Shown: positions 31,042 through 38,153, counted from the first letter of the stretch. The stretch is 64,000 bases of DNA from Fischerella sp. CENA71 (GCA_024239075.1 JANBVI010000047.1:1-64000), one strand, 5' to 3'. Notes: a model not told the origin generated them from the sequence alone. Translations and numbers: made by a program.

Positions 31042-31232
31042 CAGGAACTCCCCATCCTCCCCACGCCCCACGCCCGACCAGAGGTCTCCGCCGCCAGTGT
31101 TTGGTTGGCCTGCTTGATTGCGGCTTAATCCGTTGGACCCCACTATTGCCAACCGACCTCAGAAATCAGCCCGGTGGTTGCCCACCAGGCCGATGAAATA
31201 GCTGGCCACCAAAATGGGCAGCAAATCAGCGA

Positions 31233-31529
31233 CTAGTCGCGGAGCAGTTTGGTTAGAGCCAAGCGGCGGAGTCCGCGGCGACGTAGGGCGCGGCGACCGA
31301 TTAACAGGCGCAGGAGTCGGTCATCGTCGTCGCCCTCAATGTCGTCTTCATCGTCGTCCTCATCACCCCGCTCGCGAAGCAATTCGGTCACAAGCAAGCG
31401 GCGGAGTCCGCGGCGACGCAGGGCGCGGCGACCAATTAACAGGCGCAGGGCATCCCCGTTCTCGCCACCGCCCTCGATCTCGTCTCTCAACTCGTCTCTC
31501 AACTTGGTTTCCAACATTTCACCCTCCAT
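31233..31529 (-). CDS. Arg/Leu-rich plus Asp-rich small protein with internal duplication
   Basis: 98 aa. A unit LRLLIGRRALRRRGLRRL is present twice (about codons 28 and 73), separated by an acidic linker rich in Asp. The DNA shows the same duplication: about 53 bp at 31259-31311 and again at 31393-31447. The stretch is much more GC-rich than its surroundings. Its start codon overlaps the stop of the upstream gene (TAATG), so the two are probably translationally coupled. No family recognised; amphipathic basic helices suggest membrane or nucleic-acid binding. Confidence 0.55.
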   Translation of the reverse strand: MEGEMLETKLRDELRDEIEGGGENGDALRLLIGRRALRRRGLRRLLVTELLRERGDEDDDEDDIEGDDDDRLLRLLIGRRALRRRGLRRLALTKLLRD

Positions 31530-31990
31530 TAGCTATATTTAGGGATTTTGGTTTTCTCCTTGCCAAACAGTTGGTGGAGGAGTTGGTAGCGAAGCAGTCG
31601 GCGCAGGACTAGTTGACGTATTAATCGACGGCGCAACCGGCTCACAACAGGCCCGCGTCTGGGTGTGAGGAACCCGGTTATGAGAAGTCCCCGAAGGATT
31701 CTCTCCTCATCGTCCTCATCGTCCTCATCGTCCTCATCGTCCTCATCAAGCGCACTAGCAACGCCGGCCTCAAAGGCTGTCTCAAGAGCAATCTCAATTT
31801 CCTCTACCTCATCCTCGCCGGCCAGCTTCGCACACTCTTCCTCTGAGAGTTCTTCACGCTCTCCGTCCTTATCGACCTTCTCGACCTTGACGATTTCGTG
31901 GGTTCCTGGGTTGATCGTCATCACCAGCTGCTCGGTCTGTTTCGAGCTGGCTGTATTTTCGGCCATAGGTATTGTTAATGTGTCACTCAA
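31529..31990 (-). CDS. Acidic protein with Arg/Leu-rich C-terminus
   Basis: 153 aa. The N-terminal part is ordinary (TINPGTHEIVKVEKVDKDGE). A Glu/Asp-rich helix follows, then a DEDDEDDEDDEDDE run encoded by 9-bp DNA repeats (TCATCGTCC type, ~31705-31745). The C-terminus is basic (SRLRRRLIRQLVLRRLLRY), similar in style to the downstream partner. Operon partner of the 98-aa protein with a TAATG overlap. No known family. A charge-balanced pair of this kind could form a condensate or a membrane-active peptide, which is only a guess. Confidence 0.55.
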   Translation of the reverse strand: MSDTLTIPMAENTASSKQTEQLVMTINPGTHEIVKVEKVDKDGEREELSEEECAKLAGEDEVEEIEIALETAFEAGVASALDEDDEDDEDDEDDEERILRGLLITGFLTPRRGPVVSRLRRRLIRQLVLRRLLRYQLLHQLFGKEKTKIPKYS

Positions 31991-32058
31991 CTCAGATTGT
32001 CAGGGCATGAGATTATTGGAACAGAAAACCGAGTTAAGCTTAAAAGTCTTATCGCCTC

Positions 32059-32178
32059 AGGCCTTTCAATAAAATGTGCCGCCCTCGCGTTCCCACGTGG
32101 TGGGAACGCTCACCAGTCCTTGGGTGAACCCAAAATATATTTGATAGGGCGGCACATTTTATTTTCACCGAGATCCCT
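32059..32178 (+). repeat. Folded ~120-bp element, copy E1
   Basis: Outer stem P1 is 18 bp and perfect: 32068-32085 pairs with 32146-32163 (AATAAAATGTGCCGCCCT). Inside are hairpin P2 (GCGTTCCCAC / GTGGGAACGC) and hairpin P3 (TTGGGT-ga-ACCCAA), then the conserved CCAAAATATATTTGATA. Ends: AGGCCTTTC on the left, GAGATCCCT on the right. Three other copies (E2-E4) lie within 6 kb. Their P1 and P2 sequences differ but still pair. Confidence 0.85.
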
Positions 32179-32386
32179 CAGAAGGTAACCCACCCCTTAA
32201 AAGAGTGGAATTGAAACAAGAGGTTTTTATACCTTGCTATTGCGCTATCTTGGTATAATTATCGCTTTAAACCGAAAACTAGGCTTTAGACTCAAAACTA
32301 AAGTCTTGATTGGCACGCTTAAGCTTCTGGTTTCTGCCCTCGATTCTCTTGCCTTTCTTTAGTAAATAACTTAAAAAAAATTTTTT

Positions 32387-32406
32387 CTCTATCTAACGAG
32401 ATAGAG
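32387..32406. terminator. Hairpin CTCTATCT-aacg-AGATAGAG
   Basis: A perfect 8-bp stem with a 4-nt loop, preceded on the plus strand by A8 and T6 runs. It would terminate leftward transcription, for example from the deaminase fragment. Confidence 0.6.
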
Positions 32407-32439
32407 TTTGCGACTTTTTGCATAAGTTTATTCAATGAA

Positions 32440-32595
32440 TCACTTTTCCCTTACCAGATGCGAGATGACATTGTAAAGTGGGATCAGGTGTGGTTCTGTA
32501 AGTTGGACTTGAATCACATCTGCTTGGAGTCCCACCCTAATTGCACCGATTTTATCTGCTAAGTTAAGTGCTTCTGCGCTGCCGAGTGTCGCCAT
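32440..32595 (-). pseudogene. TrzA/MTA-SAH deaminase-like amidohydrolase, C-terminal fragment
   Basis: 51 codons read MATLGSAEALNLADKIGAIR, then VGLQADVIQV and PHLIPLYNVISHLV. The phrases ATLG-A-AL-L-DKIG and G-QAD-I-V followed by PLYN-(V/I)SHLV are typical of the C-terminal end of amidohydrolases acting on methylthioadenosine or triazines. The metal-binding core is absent. It merges with the PAS fragment upstream, so this is a fused relic. Confidence 0.65.
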
Positions 32596-32885
32596 TCTCC
32601 TCGATAAACAAATTCATCATCAGTGCGGCGATATTGCTCAACCAACTGCTGGAAGTCAAGAATATCCTCAGGTGGGCGAATATCGAGAAGAGTCATAGAT
32701 AAAAATTCTGATTCAGAATACCCATAGTAAGCGATCGCTGCTTGATTAACTGCCAAAAAGGCCAGGGTTTGTGGATCAAAAATCCACATATTGTTGCGCC
32801 TTTTGCAAAGATTGCTGCGCTTGCTTTTGAATAGTTTTTCCATATAGTTTAATACGTTGACCAACTTGCTGCTCGTCTGGGTCAC
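32559..32885 (-). pseudogene. PAS-domain (sensor kinase) fragment
   Basis: The central part reads NNMWIFDPQTLAFLAVNQAA, IAYYGYSESEFLSMTLLDIR and PPEDI, the hallmark of PAS domains in cyanobacterial sensor kinases. Upstream on the same strand, in another frame, is a Gln-rich helix (KTIQKQAQQSLQKAQ) of the kind found before PAS domains. No kinase domain is present. The frame breaks and the switch into the deaminase fragment show that this is debris. Confidence 0.6.
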
Positions 32886-32917
32886 TGCGTCTCCATATCA
32901 CCGTCATGCCCAGGTGC

Positions 32918-32998
32918 GATCGCGCCTCCAGTCGTCGCCACGCGTCATAAGCTTCCGCCGCGGATTGTTTTGTGATAGACACAGAAGAAATTAAGTTT
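32918..32998 (+). pseudogene. Telomere-resolvase-like gene, 3-prime remnant
   Basis: The plus strand encodes DRASSRRHA, a broken patch, then ADCFVID and EEIKF. This lines up with codons ~371-396 of the intact resolvase (DRASSRRHAAEAYDADCF, then VTDIDEIKV). Twenty bases in the middle (32942-32961) match the intact gene only as the reverse complement; they cover the codon for the presumed catalytic tyrosine. Folded element E4 begins ~35 bp further on. A second copy of the resolvase gene therefore decayed here. Confidence 0.75.
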
Positions 32999-33032
32999 AT
33001 TTGGAGATCCCTAAGCGTCCGCCTCAGACCGA

Positions 33033-33158
33033 AGGGATCTGCAAATAATAAAATGCCCTTAAGTCGAGGCGCGCCTGAAGAGCGAAAGCGCCTAAATTTT
33101 TGGGCGGATGCCAAAATATATTGAATACGGCGCTTGCTTTTATTACGAGTAAGTGCCG
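33033..33158 (+). repeat. Folded element, copy E4 (degenerate)
   Basis: Left end AGGGATCTGCAAATAATAAA, right end ACGAGTAAGTGCC. P1 is imperfect (AATAAAATGCCC against GGCGCTTGCTTTTATT). P2 (GGCG...CGCC types, 33069-33092) and the conserved CCAAAATATATTGAATACGG are kept. An extra inverted copy of the end sequence, TTGGAGATCCCT, lies at 33001-33012. It stands directly after the resolvase remnant. Confidence 0.75.
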
Positions 33159-33344
33159 AAACCAATTGGCGACTTCACCTGGATGATACTGGTGGGGTCT
33201 ATTTATGGTAAAATCGTTACAGGATAAAAATTTTAGCCTTATTAAAAAAATACCAAAATCTCTATTTGCACCTGGGGAATGTGGGCTAGAAAAGTTAAAG
33301 AGCAAGATTAACAAAAAAGGGGCTTGATTGCCCCATATCTGCAA

Positions 33345-33503
33345 ATGGTAGAAATTATCGCCCTATTATGCCTAGCAAAAAAATACGGAATCATTGACCC
33401 AAGGGGAGAAAAAGCTACATCCAGAGATAGATGGTCTAACAAAAGGGGCAATCAAGCCCCTTTCGCAGAAATAGTGTACTTTACTACTGGTAATCAACAT
33501 TAG
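33345..33503 (+). CDS. Possible 52-aa small protein between inverted GC hairpins
   Basis: ATG to TAG with MVEIIALLCLAKKYGIIDPR at the start; unknown family. The hairpin GGGGC-TTGATT-GCCCC (33319-33334) precedes it. GGGGC-AATCAA-GCCCC (33445-33460) lies within the frame. The two hairpins are exact reverse complements of each other. No ribosome site is evident, so the frame may be incidental. Confidence 0.25.
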   Translation: MVEIIALLCLAKKYGIIDPRGEKATSRDRWSNKRGNQAPFAEIVYFTTGNQH

Positions 33504-33670
33504 ACGACATTTCTAAACTTCAGTCTGATTTGACCCAAAAGTAGATTCTTTGTATTGAGATTGATATTGATGCTGCAAGTTACATTTAACATATGGTACT
33601 TAAAGAAAAATCCACCTATTGTTTCAGGTGGATTATTTGTTTGACTTAGAAGTCAACAGCTTATTAAGTA

Positions 33671-34747
33671 GTTAGACAAAATTAATTACATAATTTTTCC
33701 CAAATTCTCTCTTGATTTTTTCAATAGATTCAACAAAAGTATTCCAGCTAGAATAAGCATCTATTTCAATCCACTGATATTTGATAAAGCGCCACAAAAT
33801 CTCAATCCAATTTAATTCTGGGGAATAAGATGGCAATTCAAAAATAGTAATACCACGCTCTTCCCATTCTTCAATTTTATCAAGAATAAGATTGCTGGTA
33901 TGAATAGAAGCTCTATCTGCAACAATAACTGTTGGTCTATTGACTACAGAGAAAAAACTATCGATACAATGGACAACAACATCCGAATTAATACTTTGAT
34001 GCGAAATATAAGTTTCAAGTTTATTTTTTCTGCTCAAAAACCCTAAAACATTTAAGCGACGACTGCGACTACTTTTAATTTTTAAATATTCTCCGATATC
34101 CTGCCATCCATAAGGCACTGAAGGTATTAAACAAAATCCCGTTTCATCTAAGTAATATAAATCTATTTTGCCTTCATCCTCCAAGCGCTTAAACTCTTCT
34201 AATTGTGCCTCTTTCTCTTTGTATTCCAAGGGGTCTGGCTGACCACCAACATCTCGACGCATACGGTGCCAACTCATAGAAAGCATTTTAATTATTCTTT
34301 TTATTGTTTTAGTACTTATCTCAATTCCCCATTCTGATTTAACTTTTTGCACGACCTTTTTTAATTGTCTTGGTTCTTCTTTAGTCCACTGTATAATTTT
34401 TGATATTTGCTCATTATTAAAAGTTGGCTTAGAACCTCTTCCTGGTTTATTATAAAGCCCCACTACTCCCTCTGATTCCCAGCGATTAAACCAGTTGTAA
34501 AGTGTCTTATAACTTACTTGAAAAATCTTCATTAATTCTTCTTTTTTTACTCCTTGCGAAGCTAATATAAGGCAATGCGCTCTTTGACGTACCTGATAAT
34601 GTTGGCTTTGGCGATAAATTCGCTCCAGTAATTTAGCTGAGAGGGGATTTATTTCACGGATGAATATCATCTTCAATAGGAATTAATACACAACTTATTT
34701 ATCCTGATATATTATACTTATTATTTGTGTAATTAATTCTGTCCAGT
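33671..34747 (-). mobile_element. IS630-family element 2 (intact)
   Basis: 1077 bp flanked by TA at 33669-33670 and 34748-34749. The ends are inverted repeats: left GTTAGACAAAATTAATTACA, right on the minus strand ACTGGACAGAATTAATTACA. The flanking sequences rejoin into a block that matches the uninterrupted region downstream of the resolvase (36225-36330), so the insertion site is clear. Confidence 0.85.
33672..34676 (-). CDS. IS630-family transposase
   Basis: 334 aa, uninterrupted. The N-terminal helix-turn-helix is visible in LMKIFQVSYKTLYNWFNRWE, followed by GRGSKP. The DDE catalytic residues lie in YLDETGFC, VIVADRASIHTS and a block ending LNWIEILW. The stop codon lies inside the left terminal repeat. 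Probably active or recently active. It cut-and-pastes at TA sites. Confidence 0.92.
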   Translation of the reverse strand: MKMIFIREINPLSAKLLERIYRQSQHYQVRQRAHCLILASQGVKKEELMKIFQVSYKTLYNWFNRWESEGVVGLYNKPGRGSKPTFNNEQISKIIQWTKEEPRQLKKVVQKVKSEWGIEISTKTIKRIIKMLSMSWHRMRRDVGGQPDPLEYKEKEAQLEEFKRLEDEGKIDLYYLDETGFCLIPSVPYGWQDIGEYLKIKSSRSRRLNVLGFLSRKNKLETYISHQSINSDVVVHCIDSFFSVVNRPTVIVADRASIHTSNLILDKIEEWEERGITIFELPSYSPELNWIEILWRFIKYQWIEIDAYSSWNTFVESIEKIKREFGKNYVINFV

Positions 34748-34820
34748 TACTTAAGAGTTTAATAAGCTATCATCAAAATCTATAACATTCAGTTACCTGA
34801 AAACATTGTTAACTAAATTA

Positions 34821-34985
34821 CCATCACCTGGATAAATACTGATGAGTATACAATCCTGCCATCAGTATTTTTTTGTCATTACTGCTGTGTAGATAGGTTT
34901 CTATACAAAGTACAGAGATAACGAAGACAATAAGGAGAGGTTTAACGCCTCCCCTTTGTTTTTTGAACTCCAGTGCGATCGCGCA
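34821..34985. repeat. ~165-bp leader block before the resolvase, copy 1
   Basis: Matches 37597-37762. It includes a hairpin AAATACTGATG / CATCAGTATTT followed by T runs (~34835-34873), and a second hairpin GGAGAGG-tttaacg-CCTCCCC (34934-34954) followed by TTTGTTTTTT. Both look like terminators or attenuators placed directly before the resolvase start. The second hairpin has its loop inverted relative to the other copy. Confidence 0.85.
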
Positions 34986-36171
34986 AACCCCAATTGAAAC
35001 CACCACACAAACCGAGTTTGAGTCTGAAGTTGAAGTTGAATCTGAAGAAACTGAATATCCCGACTTTGAAGCAGAAGTAAGCGAGGTTGCTAAAAAATAT
35101 TACGAGGGCATTTTTGACCCTGAGTCCAAGAAGTGGGGATTTATTGGCTTAAGAGAATATGTCACGCGGTTAACGGTTCAGCAAAAACCAGTATTGCCCG
35201 AATTCTTCACTATGGTTTCTGCTTTTCGTCCTGAGTTAGAGCGTAGAATCAAAGACCGCACTGGAGAAAGTGAGGTGAAGTTTAATACTTTATCCAACTG
35301 GCGATCGCAAATTCTTAAGCGAATCGAAAAAATGGTTGACCGCGACAACGACAGTTACCCCGAAAACCTATTGAGTCAAACATTTAAATTATTTTACGAT
35401 TCAATACAAGCCAGTTTTGCCGACGTCCAACGTCAAAAGGCGGAAAGTTCTAATAAAGGTCTCAACCGTCGTCAAAACAACGCTATCGACATTAAAGTAG
35501 TTAACTTGGTTCAATGGGCCAAACATCGCTTAACCAACTTGCCAGAAGTACCATCGCTTTGGCATCAAGTCGCAGTTGCCCTAATGATCCTTACTGGTCG
35601 CAGGCAGTCAGAGATAATGTCTAGTGCCAAATTCTCATCTGTGGGTTCTGATTGTTATGTTGAGTTTAGTGGTCAGTTAAAGCGGCACGATGGAGAAACA
35701 GTAGGGGCTTATGAAATTCCTGTGCTAGCTAATAGTGCTGAAGCAGTAATTGCTGGCTTGAAGTGGTTAGAAGACAATAACAAGCGTGTTATCCCCTCTG
35801 ATGAAACTTACCAGTCACAGCAAGTAGCCGCCAAGAAGTCTCACGATAGATTTAGCCGTTACTTGTCAGAATCAGCCAAAGACGCTTGCAACAAATATAT
35901 TGTCTTGGGTGAAGGCGCTGACTGGGAATTACCTGATGAGTCGGGGAAAAAGAAAGACCGCCGCAAATGTCACCTATTTCGCCAGATATATGGTCAAGTG
36001 GTCTATCCCGTTTATTTTGAGAAGTCAGGCAGAAAGTTAAACCAAGTTTTGACCGAAGTAATGGGACACAGCGATCGCGCCTCTAGTCGTCGCCATGCGG
36101 CTGAAGCTTATGATGCTGACTGTTTTGTAACCGATATTGACGAAATTAAGGTTATTTGCGGGAAAACTTAG
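34963..36171 (+). CDS. Telomere resolvase (protelomerase)-like tyrosine recombinase
   Basis: 402 aa from TTG 34963; the frame is open from 34897 without ATG or GTG, so the start is uncertain. Blocks shared with TelK/TelA-type enzymes: LTGRRQSEIMSSAKF (R213/R214), VEFSGQLKRH (K240), HLFRQIYGQVVYPVYF (R340), EVMGHS (H369), AAEAYDADCF (Y383). All expected catalytic residues are present. Such enzymes cut palindromic sites and rejoin them as hairpin telomeres of linear replicons. A terminator-like hairpin overlaps the ribosome-site region (AAGGAGAGG at 34932). Relics of a second copy and of its flanks lie on both sides. Whether a target telomere exists here is unknown. Confidence 0.75.
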   Translation: MNSSAIAQTPIETTTQTEFESEVEVESEETEYPDFEAEVSEVAKKYYEGIFDPESKKWGFIGLREYVTRLTVQQKPVLPEFFTMVSAFRPELERRIKDRTGESEVKFNTLSNWRSQILKRIEKMVDRDNDSYPENLLSQTFKLFYDSIQASFADVQRQKAESSNKGLNRRQNNAIDIKVVNLVQWAKHRLTNLPEVPSLWHQVAVALMILTGRRQSEIMSSAKFSSVGSDCYVEFSGQLKRHDGETVGAYEIPVLANSAEAVIAGLKWLEDNNKRVIPSDETYQSQQVAAKKSHDRFSRYLSESAKDACNKYIVLGEGADWELPDESGKKKDRRKCHLFRQIYGQVVYPVYFEKSGRKLNQVLTEVMGHSDRASSRRHAAEAYDADCFVTDIDEIKVICGKT

Positions 36172-36194
36172 CGCGATTCTAGCAATTTGCTACA

Positions 36195-36313
36195 GTTAGC
36201 ATATGATATCTGTTAGCATATGATATCTAAAGAAAATCCACCTGAAACAACAAGTGGATTACTCACTTGACTTAGAATATGACAGCTTGTTAAATCGCTT
36301 GATAGGCTGTCAT
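36195..36313. repeat. Tandem 17-mer and two hairpins after the resolvase
   Basis: GTTAGCATATGATATCT is repeated exactly twice (36195-36228). A hairpin AATCCACCT-gaaacaac-AAGTGGATT follows (36235-36260). Then comes a 35-bp near-palindrome with outer arms ATGACAGC / GCTGTCAT (36279-36313), whose inner mismatches are mostly G-T type. The same layout, split by IS630 element 2, is found at 33585-33668 plus 34748-34790. Confidence 0.8.
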
Positions 36314-36503
36314 TAAAGATATATAACATTGACGGATCAATCTTGTGGTAAAAATTGTTGCTTTAGTTTAAAAACTTAAAACAAACTTCTGACAAATTTT
36401 ACATAAGTGTGAGGTTGGTGCGATCGCCCTTCGTTAGTGAGGGGTTTATTGTTGGTGGGTAGTGTAAATGTAGCTGGATTGTGTTGTAGGGCATTATCGT
36501 GTG

Positions 36504-36701
36504 TGGTGTGGTTGGTAAGTGCAATATAACCAGATAAAACGCTTACTTTACCCTTATTTTTGGTTTATAGACTTATGAGTGTAAGAAAAACTGCGAAATC
36601 ACAAACTTAACCCTGATAATCATCCTGTATGCCTCTCCTTGTGAGGGGCTTTTTGTTGCTTCTCCGAGGGTTCGCCATTGGGACGCGGTTGTCTTTTTGG
36701 T
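36504..36701. repeat. ~198-bp direct repeat, right copy
   Basis: Near-identical to 30844-31041 at a constant offset of 5660 bp. No gene within. It is followed by further degenerate copies of a TGAGGGGTTT-type motif (~36816 and ~36980). Confidence 0.85.
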
Positions 36702-37113
36702 TGGCATCGCCTGACATTAACGTCAAAAAGTTTTGCCCCATTTGAAATGGGAGAAATTGCCCCCACGCCCCCGCCGTCCCCTCTCCCCTTCTACCCCTCT
36801 TATGCCCCTCGTTGGTGAGGAGTTTATTGTTGGTTGGTGCGATCGCGCTTGCTGTCGCCTTGGAGCATATGCAACATAGGCAGAGAAAAGGATTAGACTG
36901 TCCTTATTTTTGATCTATAAGCTTGTCATAGACTCCTAATTTGCTCCCTCTTCCCATCGCTAGCCCCTCCGCTTTGCCGTGCGAGGGGTTTGCTATTGAC
37001 GCGACCAATAACCAAATAACCAGTAGTGTACGGTTAGTGCGTTCACGAAGTGTGCCGGATGGCATATTGCCTGCCATCCCGAATATCGACGCACCAGCAA
37101 CTAGCAGTTACCC

Positions 37114-37444
37114 TGTCCGCAGTTTTAGGCCTTTCCAATTAATAAAATATCGGTGCCCTCGCGTTCCCACGAATGTGGGAACGCTCACCAATTCTTGGGT
37201 TGAGCCAAAATATATTTGATAGGGCACCGATATTTTATTTTTTGGAGATCCCTTAAAGAGGAGAAGCCAAAGGGGAAAAGGGAATAAACCTGTCCGCAGT
37301 TTTTTATAGATATATATATATAGGAAAACTGCGGACATACCTAGAAAAAAGGGGTGTTTTTGTCTAAAGATATACTTAAAACTAGCAATTAGGCACGGTG
37401 TCCGCAGTTTTGAGTTAACCAATAGTGTGCAAAAACTGCGGACA
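37114..37444. repeat. Five copies of TGTCCGCAGTTTT, two inverted pairs
   Basis: Direct copies at 37114-37126, 37291-37303 and 37399-37411; inverted copies at 37325-37337 and 37432-37444. Pair one encloses 21 nt made of alternating A and T (TATAGATATATATATATA); pair two encloses 20 nt. No other copies were noticed elsewhere in the window. The arrangement could be a replication iteron, a protein-binding array or a relic of hairpin telomere arms. Confidence 0.85.
37127..37253 (+). repeat. Folded element, copy E2
   Basis: P1 is 19 bp, perfect: 37141-37159 pairs with 37221-37239 (AATAAAATATCGGTGCCCT). P2 is GCGTTCCCAC-gaat-GTGGGAACGC; the P3 loop is TTGG...CCAA; the conserved CCAAAATATATTTGATAGGG follows. 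Ends are AGGCCTTTCC and GGAGATCCCT. It follows the first TGTCCGCAGTTTT motif directly. Confidence 0.85.
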
Positions 37445-37596
37445 AAAAACGGGTAAATGTTTAGCGTAAGTCTACAGTCAACTAGTGTCGAGTTCCATAT
37501 TATCTGACTTCGATCCCGAATTAACTGACCGCTTGTGGGTCAATCATGTGATCGCGTGCTGATAAAAATCTTATTTTGCAAATTTGAGTTATTCTG

Positions 37597-37762
37597 ACCA
37601 TCACCTGGATAAATACTGATGAGTATACAATCCTGCCATCAGTATTTTTTTGTCATTACTGCTGTGTAGATAGGTTTCTATACAAAGTACAGAGATAACG
37701 AAGACAACAAGGGGAGGCGTTAAACCTCCCCTTTGTTTTTTGAACTCCAGTGCGATCGCGCA
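37597..37762. repeat. ~165-bp leader block, copy 2, without a resolvase gene
   Basis: Repeats 34821-34985 including the two hairpins and the first codons of the resolvase frame, then diverges at GCGCAGAAGG. The second hairpin is GGGGAGG-cgttaaa-CCTCCCC (37711-37731). Its loop is the reverse complement of copy 1. A truncated third resolvase module. Confidence 0.85.
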
Positions 37763-37855
37763 GAAGGGAAAATGAGTGCAAAATATACACCGTCTCTTTG
37801 CACCCATAGCCCAGCATCTATCATGTTGGGCTATTAAAATATCAAAAACAAATAG

Positions 37856-37903
37856 AACTAGTTGTAGACATAATAGAACCAGTCTTGTATAATAGAACTA
37901 GTT
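37856..37903 (+). promoter_or_regulatory. Promoter flanked by two AACTAGTT palindromes
   Basis: TAGACA (37865-37870), 17 bp, TATAAT (37888-37893) make a near-consensus promoter. The palindrome AACTAGTT lies at 37856-37863 and 37896-37903, exactly 40 bp apart, so both could bind one repressor. A related GAACCAG sits between them. A strong ribosome site AAGGAGGTGAGG follows. Confidence 0.7.
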
Positions 37904-37917
37904 AAGGAGGTGAGGAG

Positions 37918-38130
37918 ATGAGCAAGGCACTCTTAGAAAAAATCAAGGAATTATTCGAGGCAACCAAGGATTTACACAGCCTTGAGGAAATTAAACCCCA
38001 CTGCTCTAGCTTCAACGCATGGCTACAACAAACCAACTACAGCGAGAAATCGCTAGGCACTTTATTAAGTCGCTGCGGTTTGTACAAGCTTTTTAAATCA
38101 GTCCCCTTAAACTTGAATCTATCCCACTAA
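37918..38130 (+). CDS. Small 70-aa protein with a strong ribosome site
   Basis: MSKALLEKIKELFEATKDLH, then AWLQQTNYSEKSLGTLLSRC. Helical, basic towards the C-terminus, no known family. The promoter with paired operators suggests tight control, perhaps autoregulation; a small plasmid-type regulator is possible. Element E3 follows 24 bp after the stop. Confidence 0.6.
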   Translation: MSKALLEKIKELFEATKDLHSLEEIKPHCSSFNAWLQQTNYSEKSLGTLLSRCGLYKLFKSVPLNLNLSH

Positions 38131-38153
38131 TCGATGCTTCCAGAGTTTTCTTT

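Noticed and set aside
31214-31612. Plus-strand open frames opposite the Arg/Leu-rich genes
   Set aside because: Mirror frames of GC-rich repeats; the minus-strand pair has coupled start/stop and coherent composition.
32059-32178. Folded elements as hammerhead or twister ribozymes
   Set aside because: No CUGAUGA/GAAA core and no twister-like conserved loop could be found on either strand.
32200-32220. AAGAGTGGAATTGAAAC resembles the 3-prime end of a cyanobacterial CRISPR repeat
   Set aside because: Single occurrence, no second repeat or spacer at 60-80 bp spacing, no cas genes.
32776-33165. Minus-strand frame containing AAEAYDA opposite the resolvase remnant
   Set aside because: The phrase comes from the locally inverted 20 bp; flanking similarity is on the plus strand.
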